32,893 nt of DNA from Nitrospira sp. Its GTDB lineage: Bacteria; Nitrospirota; Nitrospiria; Nitrospirales; Nitrospiraceae. The notes beneath the pieces were generated by a model. The model had not been told where the DNA came from, did not search any database, and saw only the letters and a list, made by a program, of their open reading frames with translations. This document shows, piece by piece, positions 17,864 to 25,545 of the stretch. The position numbers and the translations under genes were made by a program. The stretch lies in contig JAHBWQ010000022.1 of NCBI GenBank assembly GCA_019636915.1, positions 1 through 32,893 of the forward strand. Reading direction: 5' to 3'. The stretch's first letter is position 1. Each line of letters opens with the position of its first letter.

Positions 17864-19462
17864 CTAGAACGATTCGAATTCCTCAGTCTTACGCCAACGA
17901 TCCTTCTCATTACCGACGGCGAGCGCGACGGGCACCTTGTCCTGCGCGCGATTTATCGACGCGTTCGCCCCTGCCCGCTGACCATTGTTCGGCACAGCGC
18001 TCTTGGCCGGCGGCTTAGGCACGAGATATAGCACATCACCTCTTACAGCCGACGGAGATGACGCACGACCCGTGGTGGGGGCGACCTTGAATACTTCCAC
18101 CAGGCGTAAGAGATCCTTGGCCTGGTCCTTCATAGACTGGGCGGCAGACGTGGTCTCTTCTATCAAGGTCGCGTTACGTTGCGTCGTCTCGTCCATCGCC
18201 ATAATGGCTTTGTTGATCTGTTCGATCCCGCCTGCCTGTTCTTGTGAAGCCACGCTGATCTCCGCGATGATATCCGTCACCCGCTTAACGGAGGTCACGA
18301 TCTCATCCAGTGTCTTTCCGGATTGATTGACCAGTTCGCTCCCGTCGGTCACGCATTGGATCGACTCGTTGATCAGCCCCTTGATCTCCTTGGCCGCCGT
18401 CGCTGAGCGCTGTGCCAGATTCCGCACCTCGGCCGCCACCACGGAAAAGCCTCGCCCATGTTCGCCCGCACGGGCCGCTTCGACCGCCGCATTCAGGGCC
18501 AAGAGGTTGGTCTGGAATGCGATCTCATCGATCACGGTGATGATGTCGGCAATCTTCTTGCTGCTTTGATTGATCGCCCCCACCGCCTCGATCGCTTTCA
18601 TGGTGATGGCGCCGCCTTTGTCCGCGATATCGCGGGCCGCGATGGCCAGCCGGTTCGCCTGCTTCGCGTTGTCGGCGTTCCGCTTGACCGTGCCGGTCAT
18701 CTCTTCCATCGTGGCGGTGGTTTCTTCGAGTACAGAGGCCTGTTCAGACGTCCGCATCGAGAAATCCTCCGTGCCGGTCGAGACTTCGCTGGCCCCGTTG
18801 GAGACGCTCTCCGAGGCCTGATTAACCTGCACAACGATCTCGCTGAGTTTGTCCAACATGCGGTTGAACGCGCCCGCCATCGCGCCCAATTCATCGTTGG
18901 CCTGGAGATCAACCCGCTGGGTCAGATCCCCTTGCGCCGCCTGCTGGATCACGGCACTGACTTTCTGCAAGCCGGTGGCCAGCAACCGCGCAATTATCCA
19001 CCCAAGGAGCAGACCCGCCCCCATGCAGCCCAGAATGATCCCCACCACCAAGATCCGTGCGTCGGCAAAGGTCTTCTTGGCCTCCTCATACCGGACCTGC
19101 GACTGTTTAAATTTAAACTCGACACACTTATCCAAGAAATTGACCACGGCTCGATATTTCGAACCGCTCTCCTGCAACACAATCGCCGCTTCATCATATT
19201 TGCCCTCGGCGAGCAACTTGAGCGTCTTCTCTCTTCGAATCGTGCGAAGCTCCCCTTGCGCCCGTGTGAAATCCTCGAATAAGATCCGCATCTCCTCCGT
19301 AAAGATCGCTTTCTGGAATTCCGCTTGCCCTTCGTCGTACTTGGCTTCCAGCTCAGCGATCCTCTTTATCATGTCCTCACGCAATGCCACATTTTTTGCC
19401 AGCACGGCGGTCGTGAGGTCGGCACGGATCTGGCTAACCAGGTACCGCAGATCGCCCAACAT
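17864..19462 (-). CDS. Chemoreceptor (MCP) body, separated from its N-terminus by an in-frame stop
   Basis: This is the main part of a membrane methyl-accepting chemotaxis protein of the four-helix-bundle sensor class. The frame is continuous with an upstream piece at 19478-19627 except for one TAA at 19478-19480. From the first in-frame ATG (19462) it codes for 532 residues: most of the periplasmic sensor, one membrane segment (ILVVGIILGCMGAGLLLGWI), HAMP, signalling domain with intact tip, and the terminal EFESF pentapeptide. There is no PAS domain. A product from 19462 would lack the first membrane segment and so would probably be mis-inserted. The ATG has only weak upstream pairing (CAGGT). 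It may be a recent pseudogene, a read-through product or a sequencing error. It follows cheA after about 270 bp on the same strand. Confidence 0.85.
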   Translation of the reverse strand: MLGDLRYLVSQIRADLTTAVLAKNVALREDMIKRIAELEAKYDEGQAEFQKAIFTEEMRILFEDFTRAQGELRTIRREKTLKLLAEGKYDEAAIVLQESGSKYRAVVNFLDKCVEFKFKQSQVRYEEAKKTFADARILVVGIILGCMGAGLLLGWIIARLLATGLQKVSAVIQQAAQGDLTQRVDLQANDELGAMAGAFNRMLDKLSEIVVQVNQASESVSNGASEVSTGTEDFSMRTSEQASVLEETTATMEEMTGTVKRNADNAKQANRLAIAARDIADKGGAITMKAIEAVGAINQSSKKIADIITVIDEIAFQTNLLALNAAVEAARAGEHGRGFSVVAAEVRNLAQRSATAAKEIKGLINESIQCVTDGSELVNQSGKTLDEIVTSVKRVTDIIAEISVASQEQAGGIEQINKAIMAMDETTQRNATLIEETTSAAQSMKDQAKDLLRLVEVFKVAPTTGRASSPSAVRGDVLYLVPKPPAKSAVPNNGQRAGANASINRAQDKVPVALAVGNEKDRWRKTEEFESF

Positions 19463-19477
19463 CGCGACCTGCTTGAG

Positions 19478-19627
19478 TTACTTGACATAGAGCAACTCGA
19501 CCACATCGTTGATGCGGCTCATATTGCTGAGCGCAAGCACGCCCACCAGCATCATGAAAACACCCATCAGCGCGAAACCCGTCATCAGCTTCGACATCGC
19601 TTTCATGTTGAGAAACCAAGCAAACAT
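19478..19627 (-). pseudogene. Detached N-terminus of the chemoreceptor at 17864
   Basis: An ATG at 19627 with AGGAAGAG upstream opens a 49-codon frame. It encodes a basic start and a membrane segment (LMTGFALMGVFMMLVGVLAL), then SNMSRINDVVELLYVK, and then TAA. The next codons in the same frame read LKQVAMLGDLRYL and continue into the chemoreceptor body. The homologous receptor at 1-2063 reads LYERELKGLSAIKD here, so the stop replaces a Glu codon (GAA or GAG to TAA). With the stop ignored the protein would have 587 residues and its second membrane segment would align with that of the homologue (about 192 versus 191). Confidence 0.85.
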
Positions 19628-19647
19628 GTTGGCTCTTCCTTTTCTTA

Positions 19648-19665
19648 GTCACATAGTACTGTGAC
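19648..19665. promoter_or_regulatory. Palindrome upstream of the broken chemoreceptor
   Basis: GTCACA-N6-TGTGAC is a perfect 6-bp dyad that ends 20 bases before the ATG at 19627. The geometry suits a dimeric regulator, but it is the inverse arrangement of a CRP site (TGTGA-N6-TCACA), so I do not name the regulator. Confidence 0.3.
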
Positions 19666-19863
19666 GGCTATGTCGGATCGCTTTCGCACCCATGTGTCGG
19701 ATGCACTGGCAAGACGAGGCCCGACGGATAATCGTAACGGCATTCGCCGATTCGGCCTCCACGAGTCTTTGCCTGGCATCGCTTTGACTGCCTGCACACA
19801 TGGTTTCCTATCCATGACTTCCTCGAAGGCGATCGTATCCTGGCGTGGCCTTCGTCACGACGA

Positions 19864-19899
19864 TCATCAGCCTGCCTGGGCGACCGCCCAGGTTGATGA
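19864..19899 (-). terminator. Hairpin directly after cheA
   Basis: Immediately after the cheA stop codon, TCATCA/TGATGA outer arms (19864-19869 and 19894-19899) enclose CCTGGGCG/CGCCCAGG (19875-19882 and 19885-19892). The hairpin is strong, but no T-run follows, so it may be a processing or stability element more than a terminator. Confidence 0.4.
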
Positions 19900-22095
19900 C
19901 TATGCCGCCACCGGCACTCCTCGGCGAGCGATCTCCAGCAGGCCTCGCACGTCCAAAATGAACCCCACTGTTCCATCGCCGAGAATCGTCGCCCCGGCGA
20001 TGCCCTCGACCTTTCGGAAATTCTGCTCCATGCTCTTGATCACTACCTGCTGCTGGCCGAGGATCTCATCGACCATCACTGCGACACGTTCGCCCTCCGT
20101 CTCCAGAATGAGGAGGATGCCTTTCACCACATCCGTATACTCGGGTTGCAAATTGAACACTTCGTAGAGTCTCACCATGGGAAGATACGTTCCCCGCACA
20201 TTGATCAACTCGCCCTTCTCGACGACGGTCTTGACCGTTCCTTCCTTCGGTTGAATGGACTCCAAGATTGAGAGTAACGGAACAATATAGGTTTCCTTTC
20301 CGATTCGAACCGTCATGCCCTCGATGATCGCAAGCGTCAGCGGCAATTTGAGCGTGAAGGTCGTCCCTTTGCCCAGCGCCGTCTTGATCGTGACGGTACC
20401 TCCAAGCGCCTCGATGTTGCGCTTGACGACATCCATCCCGACGCCGCGACCGGAAACATCCGTGATTTTCTCCGCGGTCGAAAACCCAGGCTTGAAAATA
20501 AGCGGCCAGATCTGGTCATCGGTCAGCTTCTCGTTCTCTCCGATCAACCCCTGCTTCACAGCCTTGGCCAGGATTTTTTCCCGATTCAGGCCACGTCCAT
20601 CATCTTCGACCGTAATGCAGATGGTCCCACCTTCATGGAAGGCATTGAGCCTGATGGTCCCAACCTCTGGCTTGTTATTGTCCATGCGTTCCGCCGGCGG
20701 CTCCAGCCCATGATCGGCCGAATTGCGCACCAGATGCGTCAGCGGATCGCCGATCGATTCGATCACCGTCTTATCCAGCTCCGTTTCTTCACCTGAGAGA
20801 ACCAACTGAATTTTCTTCCCGGCTTTGGACGAGAGATCACGGACCAGTCTGGGGAAGCGACTGAAGGCCGTACCGATTGGCAACATGCGAATGCTCATCA
20901 CCCGTTCCTGAATCTCGCGCGTGTTCCGCTCCAACTGCGCCATCCGCTCAAGCAACACATGAAGCTGGTTCATTTCGAAACGCATGCCCAAATCACTCAG
21001 CATAGATTGGGTAATGACCAATTCGCCCACGAGATTAATGAGCTTGTCGATCTTGGCCGTGTCTACACGGATCGAAGCCGTGTCGGCTTTCTTGGATTGA
21101 GCGGTTGACTCTTGCTGCCGCTGCTTCTGGAGGGCCTGTTCGACCTGCTGTGAAGTCACGACCTTCTGCTCGACTAGAATTTCCCCGACTTTTTTTTGTT
21201 GCGCCAGCGCTTGATCGAGGGCAGCGGATGAGACGACCCCGCTTTCAACCAGAATCTCGCCGAGTGGCTTTGGCGCTCCGTCTTCGATGCGTTGCTCGTC
21301 GTTCGTGAAGCGTATCTCGTGAAGCGTATCTCGTGAAGCGTTGTTCGCCGAGTCTATCTTGTCCTTGGACTCGGGCGCTTCACAGGGTTCTATCACGAGT
21401 TTGCTCTCCTCACGAACAAACTCAAACACCTTCTCAATCACCTTCAGATCCTTCGACGTCGCAAGCTGCATGCTCCAGGAGAGGCAACATTTCTCCGGAT
21501 CAATGTCGGTCAGATCCGGGAGACGTGACTGATCCATCACGATATCGGTCAGCGTCCCGAGACCTCTCAGCTCACGCATAATCTGAAGCGGATCGAGCCC
21601 TCGTTGGAACAGCCAGTCGGGAGGGGTCCACCTGATAAGAAAGGTTGAGGTCAAGCCTGAGATTACGGAAGATTTTGAGGGGGTATCCTTAACCTTAGCC
21701 TCAACCTTCAGGTCGCTGGCTACCGCCAATTCTCCCGTGAGCCGCTGTACCGTCTCGTCATCGACCGCCGCGCCGCTCTTCGTCGCGTCAATCAATGTCT
21801 TCAAGCAATCCGTCGATTTCAGGAGCAGGTCCGCTACCGCCGGCGTGACGGCCTTTTGCCCGTTCCTCAGAAAATCAAGCAACGTCTCCATCTTGTGAGT
21901 GAATTGTGAGACCGCCGTGAACCCGAACATTCCCGCCCCGCCCTTGATCGAATGGGCTGAACGAAAGATCTTATTGAGCAAGTCGCGATCCTCAGGATTC
22001 TGCTCCAGGGCCAACAGTCCTTCTTCAACCACGGCCAAATGCTCGGCCACTTCATCAAAAAAAGCATCTTGAAATTGTGCAAAATCGTTGCTCAT
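19900..22095 (-). CDS. cheA: Chemotaxis histidine kinase CheA
   Basis: CheA autophosphorylates under receptor control and passes phosphate to CheY. The 731-residue protein has an Hpt domain with phospho-acceptor H48 (RSAHSIKGG). A P2-like region follows (about 145-240, starting FLIRWTPPDWLFQRGLDP). Next is an unusual segment of two short repeats (LGEILVESGVVSSAALDQAL and VGEILVEQKVVTSQQVEQAL, about 276-330) resembling the GspE N-terminal fold. The P3 dimerisation domain starts at DTAKIDKLINLVGELV. The P4 ATPase carries HLVRNSADHG, DDGRGL and GRGVGMDVV, and a CheW-like P5 ends the protein. A palindromic DNA repeat is translated in frame at about residues 233-264. The start ATG at 22095 has GAGG just upstream. 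It is part of the cheY-to-cheA run. Confidence 0.96.
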   Translation of the reverse strand: MSNDFAQFQDAFFDEVAEHLAVVEEGLLALEQNPEDRDLLNKIFRSAHSIKGGAGMFGFTAVSQFTHKMETLLDFLRNGQKAVTPAVADLLLKSTDCLKTLIDATKSGAAVDDETVQRLTGELAVASDLKVEAKVKDTPSKSSVISGLTSTFLIRWTPPDWLFQRGLDPLQIMRELRGLGTLTDIVMDQSRLPDLTDIDPEKCCLSWSMQLATSKDLKVIEKVFEFVREESKLVIEPCEAPESKDKIDSANNASRDTLHEIRFTNDEQRIEDGAPKPLGEILVESGVVSSAALDQALAQQKKVGEILVEQKVVTSQQVEQALQKQRQQESTAQSKKADTASIRVDTAKIDKLINLVGELVITQSMLSDLGMRFEMNQLHVLLERMAQLERNTREIQERVMSIRMLPIGTAFSRFPRLVRDLSSKAGKKIQLVLSGEETELDKTVIESIGDPLTHLVRNSADHGLEPPAERMDNNKPEVGTIRLNAFHEGGTICITVEDDGRGLNREKILAKAVKQGLIGENEKLTDDQIWPLIFKPGFSTAEKITDVSGRGVGMDVVKRNIEALGGTVTIKTALGKGTTFTLKLPLTLAIIEGMTVRIGKETYIVPLLSILESIQPKEGTVKTVVEKGELINVRGTYLPMVRLYEVFNLQPEYTDVVKGILLILETEGERVAVMVDEILGQQQVVIKSMEQNFRKVEGIAGATILGDGTVGFILDVRGLLEIARRGVPVAA
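21303..21399. repeat. Palindromic repeat inside cheA, in frame
   Basis: The plus strand reads TCGTGAAGCGTATC in tandem (TCGTGAAGCG three times between 21303 and 21340). Complementary words GCGCTTCAC (21375-21383) and TATCACGAG (21391-21399) follow. The minus strand thus contains CGCTTCACGAGATA repeats, the same words as in the intergenic family at 13408 and 22109. The length keeps the cheA frame open and codes for a Glu/Asp/Asn-rich linker between the P2-like and GspE-like parts. Confidence 0.75.
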
Positions 22096-22108
22096 CCTCG
22101 ACCTCGCT

Positions 22109-22185
22109 GTTCGTGAAGCGTCGCTCGTGAAGTGCGTGATCCTCCAGATCCGGCCGCTTCACGTTTCACGCGATACGTTTCACGC
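22109..22185. repeat. Intergenic palindromic repeat between cheY and cheA
   Basis: GTTCGTGAAGCG words on the left (from 22109) pair with CGCTTCACG, TTTCACGCG and CGTTTCACGC on the right, around a centre with CCAGATCCGG. It fills nearly the whole gap between the cheY stop (22188) and the cheA start (22095), so a hairpin would form within the operon mRNA. Confidence 0.7.
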
Positions 22186-22187
22186 TC

Positions 22188-22559
22188 TTATGCCGGCAAT
22201 ACTTTCGCGATCGTCTTCAGTAAGACTTCCGGATTGAACGGTTTGACAATCCACCCCGTCGCCCCAGCTTCTTTTCCGGCTTGCTTCTTCTCCAGCGCTG
22301 ACTCTGTCGTGAGCATGAGGATGGGGGTGAATTTGAAGGCGCCTAATCGTCGTAATTCTTTGATCAGTTCAATGCCGTCCATTCTCGGCATATTAAGGTC
22401 CGTCACCACGATATCCATCTTTGGCCCGGCCGCAACTTTCTCCACCGCATCTTTCCCATCCTCGGCCTCCACCACAGAAAATCCGGCGTTCTTGAGTGTA
22501 AAGGCCACCATCTGCCGCATGGTAGGTGAATCATCGACGATCAGCACGGTCTTGCTCAT
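22188..22559 (-). CDS. Single-domain response regulator, CheY-like (second copy)
   Basis: This 123-residue receiver-only protein has D9-D10, phospho-acceptor D54 (VVTDLNMPRMDG), a Thr pair (MLTTES) and the Lys of IVKPFNP. It belongs to the same family as CheY at 26184 but differs over much of its length. Its position immediately before cheA on the same transcript makes it a likely CheA substrate, acting either on the motor switch or as a phosphate sink. The ATG at 22559 has GGAGGGG four bases upstream. Confidence 0.92.
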   Translation of the reverse strand: MSKTVLIVDDSPTMRQMVAFTLKNAGFSVVEAEDGKDAVEKVAAGPKMDIVVTDLNMPRMDGIELIKELRRLGAFKFTPILMLTTESALEKKQAGKEAGATGWIVKPFNPEVLLKTIAKVLPA

Positions 22560-22615
22560 GTTGCCCCTCCGACATCAATCTGCAAGGATATGTTTCCTTG
22601 TTTCATCGGCACTCG

Positions 22616-23158
22616 TTAGAATAGCGTGACAGAACCGGCATCCTCTCCCGATCGATCGGTCGGCACTGGCTCTCCATAGTCCAGTTGTATTGCCGTCTCG
22701 TGCAGGCGGCGTTCCTCTTCCATCGTATAGATGCGTTCGATTTCTTGCAGCGCAGCAATCTCTTTCTTGGCATCTTCGTCCCGCGGACCTTTTAACAACG
22801 CTTGAAGATGACTCTTCAGCTGATCCAATGCCATTCCGACATGCTCTAACTTTTGACGCGTCATATCTTGGAACTGCATCGCCATCACAACCTTGGAAAG
22901 ACTTGTCGATTGTTCTCCTGTCATGAGCGCCCCACCGGCGTGGGACAGCATTCGGAGATGCACCATCAACTCCATCGTCGCTCGTTCGGTTTCACAGGTC
23001 ACCGCAGTCATTTGTGCCTTCAACACAGGGATAATGCGCACGGCCTCGACCGCGAAAGCTTCCCATGCCTGCTGCTGCTCTTGTAGCATCCTGAAAGCCG
23101 CCTCACTGGCAACACCCGAACATCTCGCCCTTCCGCCCTCGGCTTCGGCGGAATTCAT
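22616..23158 (-). CDS. CheZ-like protein, putative CheY phosphatase
   Basis: This 180-residue protein is mostly helical. The segment VVMAMQFQDMTRQKLEHV resembles the active helix of CheZ, where an Asp and a Gln four residues apart (here FQD-MTR-Q) drive CheY dephosphorylation. The protein ends in GSVTLF rather than the CheY-binding tail (DDLLDSLGF in E. coli CheZ). It is therefore a second, divergent candidate phosphatase beside the clearer CheZ at 25546, or a CheZ relative with another role. The ATG at 23158 has GGGAG seven to eight bases upstream. It lies between the STAS gene and the second cheY. Confidence 0.6.
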   Translation of the reverse strand: MNSAEAEGGRARCSGVASEAAFRMLQEQQQAWEAFAVEAVRIIPVLKAQMTAVTCETERATMELMVHLRMLSHAGGALMTGEQSTSLSKVVMAMQFQDMTRQKLEHVGMALDQLKSHLQALLKGPRDEDAKKEIAALQEIERIYTMEEERRLHETAIQLDYGEPVPTDRSGEDAGSVTLF

Positions 23159-23291
23159 AGGCCTGCTCCCGCAGTCACTCCAACAAACCTACACAAGCCA
23201 GATCGCATGGATGATATGGGCATGATACGGTCTCTACCTCCTGCATCCTGAATCGAAAGCGGCTTGATGTCCGCCTCCCTTGTCAACCTCG

Positions 23292-23594
23292 TCACTCGCT
23301 CAGCGAATCGGCAAATCCCAGCTGATTCAATTTCGTCTGCAACTCCTCGGAAATACCTGTTACGACCATGCGTCCCTGCTTCCGAGCGGCCAGCATCAGC
23401 TGAATCGCGGCCGTATCTACCCGGGCAACGCCGCTCAGGTCCAGTGACACCAACCCATCGTTTGCAAGCAGGTTCACCAATGATGTTTTAAATTCAACTG
23501 CCTCAAAAATGGTCAGATCGCCTGTTGGAGCCAAGTGTCTGAGATTCTGACTCTCGCCCTTAGAGAAGCCGGTTGCGGAGGAATCAGCCATCAT
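23292..23594 (-). CDS. STAS-domain protein (anti-sigma factor antagonist type)
   Basis: This product of about 100 residues is a single STAS domain: GDLTIFEAVEFKTSLVNLL, then LVSLDLSGVARVDTAAIQLMLAARK. In SpoIIAA relatives a Ser follows the Asp of this motif and is phosphorylated; here the position is Thr. STAS proteins are common inside chemotaxis operons, though their partner there is usually unproven. I start at ATG 23594, with AAGGAAAGGA about 11 bases upstream. A GTG at 23627 is also in frame but has no ribosome site. It sits between motB and the CheZ-like gene. Confidence 0.8.
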   Translation of the reverse strand: MMADSSATGFSKGESQNLRHLAPTGDLTIFEAVEFKTSLVNLLANDGLVSLDLSGVARVDTAAIQLMLAARKQGRMVVTGISEELQTKLNQLGFADSLSE

Positions 23595-23689
23595 CGAGTC
23601 AGGTATCCTTTCCTTGCAATCACTCACGAATATTGTCGGCTGTTTTTCATCGATCCTTGAGCAGGAGCTGGCCGAAACCCAGGGCTGCT

Positions 23690-24529
23690 CTATGGTATTC
23701 GCACGTGTCCTTCTATGGTCGGTTCCGTCACCAACTCCGATGCGTTCGGTGGCACATCGTCCGTCGATCGTCCCAACATGTCCGAACCATTCTCTGCCTG
23801 AGGGATTGGAGCAGGCGGAGCCTGTTCAAGAATGACGACCTCCACCCGGCGATTTTTGGCTCGCTGTTCCGAGTCAAGATTGGCCGTGATCGGCCTTGTA
23901 TCGGCATGTCCCACGGCAGCCAGTCGTTCCGACGACACGGCAAACAACTCAGACAAGACTCTGACGACCATCACCGCACGTGCCGCAGAAAGTTCCCAGT
24001 TGGAAGGAAATTGTGCAGTCCGTATGGGAACGTTGTCCGTGTGCCCCTCAACCCTGGTGTACCGGTTGAGTTCCACAATGGCCGTGCTCAGACCTTCAAG
24101 AAACGGCAACGCTTCGCTGCGTATGGCTGCATCGCCGCTGTTGAACAGCAGCTGATCCGGAATGGTGATGACGATATCTCCGTTCACCCGTTCCGTGATC
24201 CGCACCAAGGCCAACTGCGGCGAGGCTTTAATTCCCTTCACGAGATTTCGGAGTTTACGGATCGCCACATCCTTGCTCCCCGGAGCATCGGGTGCCGTCA
24301 ATGCCTGTTTGTTGGTACTCAACGTCAACGGGGTTGGAGAGGACGGTGGGCTGACGATCGGATTCAGCGCGGCCTTGATCGACTCGCTCACGGTTCGGTA
24401 CTTTCCGACATTGACGGAGGAGATCGAGTACATCACGACAAAAAAGGCGAACAGCAACGTGATAAAGTCCGCATAGGAGACGAGCCATCGCTCATGATTT
24501 TCATGCTCTTCATGCTTATGTTTCGCCAT
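23690..24529 (-). CDS. motB: Flagellar stator protein MotB
   Basis: MotB anchors the MotA/MotB proton channel to peptidoglycan. The 279-residue protein has a short basic, His-rich cytoplasmic start and a single membrane segment (about 17-37) with the essential channel aspartate D21 in SYADFITLLFAFF. A linker follows, then an OmpA-like peptidoglycan-binding domain with EGHTDNVPI, NWELSAARA and the final NRRVEVVIL. A Pro/Glu-rich tail of about 40 residues follows the domain. ATG 24529 has GAGGTA about ten bases upstream, and that site overlaps the edge of a palindromic repeat in the motA-motB gap. MotA lies directly upstream. Confidence 0.94.
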   Translation of the reverse strand: MAKHKHEEHENHERWLVSYADFITLLFAFFVVMYSISSVNVGKYRTVSESIKAALNPIVSPPSSPTPLTLSTNKQALTAPDAPGSKDVAIRKLRNLVKGIKASPQLALVRITERVNGDIVITIPDQLLFNSGDAAIRSEALPFLEGLSTAIVELNRYTRVEGHTDNVPIRTAQFPSNWELSAARAVMVVRVLSELFAVSSERLAAVGHADTRPITANLDSEQRAKNRRVEVVILEQAPPAPIPQAENGSDMLGRSTDDVPPNASELVTEPTIEGHVRIP

Positions 24530-24542
24530 CTACAACCGTACC

Positions 24543-24583
24543 TCGTGAGACGTGACGCGTATCTCGTGTACGCGCTTCACGTT
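24543..24583. repeat. Short copy of the palindromic repeat between motA and motB
   Basis: TCGTGAGACGTGACGCG on the left and CGCGCTTCACG on the right form an imperfect hairpin around TATCTCGTG. It is shorter than the other copies. It overlaps the probable ribosome binding site of motB, so folding could limit MotB translation. Confidence 0.5.
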
Positions 24584-24662
24584 CGTCCTCTGAACTTCAG
24601 TGGCCCGAACTGATCACCCTGAAGTCCGGAACGAGAAACTTGGAGTCATATTGAACGACGTC

Positions 24663-25433
24663 TTACTTCTTCCCTTCCTTCGTCCGTTCGTTGTGCGGCA
24701 GCACGCCTTCCAGCTTCTCCTGTAAGAGTCGAGGGTTTTCCCCCTGCGCAAGCCCCGCCAACCCCATAATCATCAAGTTTCTGGAACCGGCTTCTTCCTT
24801 CAGCTTCAATTTGATCTTGTTGGCCAAGGGCAAGAAAAAGAGGTTTGCCGCTCCCACTCCGTACACCGTCGCCACGAATGCCACTGCGATTCCGCCGCCC
24901 AACTTTGATGGATCGGCCAGATTTTCCATCACGTGAATGAGACCGAGCACGGCTCCGATAATCCCGACGGTCGGTGCATACCCACCGGCTGCTTCCCAGA
25001 CCTTCGCCGCGATCACACCTTGCTCTTCGTGGTGCTCTACCTCAATTTCGAGAATCTCGATTACCGCTTTGGGTTCTGTCCCGTCGACAATGAGCTGAAC
25101 CCCCTTTTTCATGAACGGATCCGTGATAGTTTTGAGCTTCCCCTCCAAGGCCAGCAATCCTTGTTTCCGCGAGATATTCGCAAGCTCCAAGATGAGTTTG
25201 ATCGTACCTTTGTTGTCGATGTGGGGGCCTGAGATCGCGATGGTCAGCGCGCCGAAGGCCTTGATCACCACCGGCAACGGATTCTGTATGCAAATGGCAC
25301 CAAACGTGCCTCCGATCACGATGATGAACGCCGTCAGCTGCATGATCGAGCCGATGTGCCCACCTTCGAGCACCTGGCCTCCGATAATGGAGCCTAAGGC
25401 GATCACGATCCCAAGAATTGTTGCGATATCCAT
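24663..25433 (-). CDS. motA: Flagellar stator protein MotA
   Basis: MotA forms the proton-conducting stator with MotB and contacts the rotor. The 256-residue protein starts with a membrane segment (ATILGIVIALGSIIGGQVL) and a second one (FIIVIGGTFGAICI). The cytoplasmic loop follows, then two C-terminal segments containing the conserved prolines in GGYAPTVGIIGAVLG and in GAANLFFLPLANKIK. The tail is basic (HNERTKEGKK). The length is typical of the family. ATG 25433 has GAGGG about ten bases upstream. It is preceded by cheZ and followed by motB. Confidence 0.95.
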   Translation of the reverse strand: MDIATILGIVIALGSIIGGQVLEGGHIGSIMQLTAFIIVIGGTFGAICIQNPLPVVIKAFGALTIAISGPHIDNKGTIKLILELANISRKQGLLALEGKLKTITDPFMKKGVQLIVDGTEPKAVIEILEIEVEHHEEQGVIAAKVWEAAGGYAPTVGIIGAVLGLIHVMENLADPSKLGGGIAVAFVATVYGVGAANLFFLPLANKIKLKLKEEAGSRNLMIMGLAGLAQGENPRLLQEKLEGVLPHNERTKEGKK

Positions 25434-25545
25434 TCGCCATCGCCCTCACGCATGCAACCGATCAAGTGTTACCGGTTTCTGTTTGGAAGTGTGCGGTTTC
25501 GAGCTTTCCGTCAACAGGGCATGCCACAACCTGCTCTCTGGATCC

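Noticed and set aside
17552-18031. Plus-strand frame of 159 codons
   Set aside because: It runs from a non-coding gap into the antisense of the chemoreceptor at 17864; no homology visible.
21303-21340. Short tandem repeat considered as a CRISPR-like array
   Set aside because: The units are about 14 bases with no spacers and lie within cheA; they belong to the palindromic repeat family.
23573-24613. Plus-strand frame of 346 codons
   Set aside because: It is antisense to motB, whose OmpA-like motifs and membrane segment are clear.
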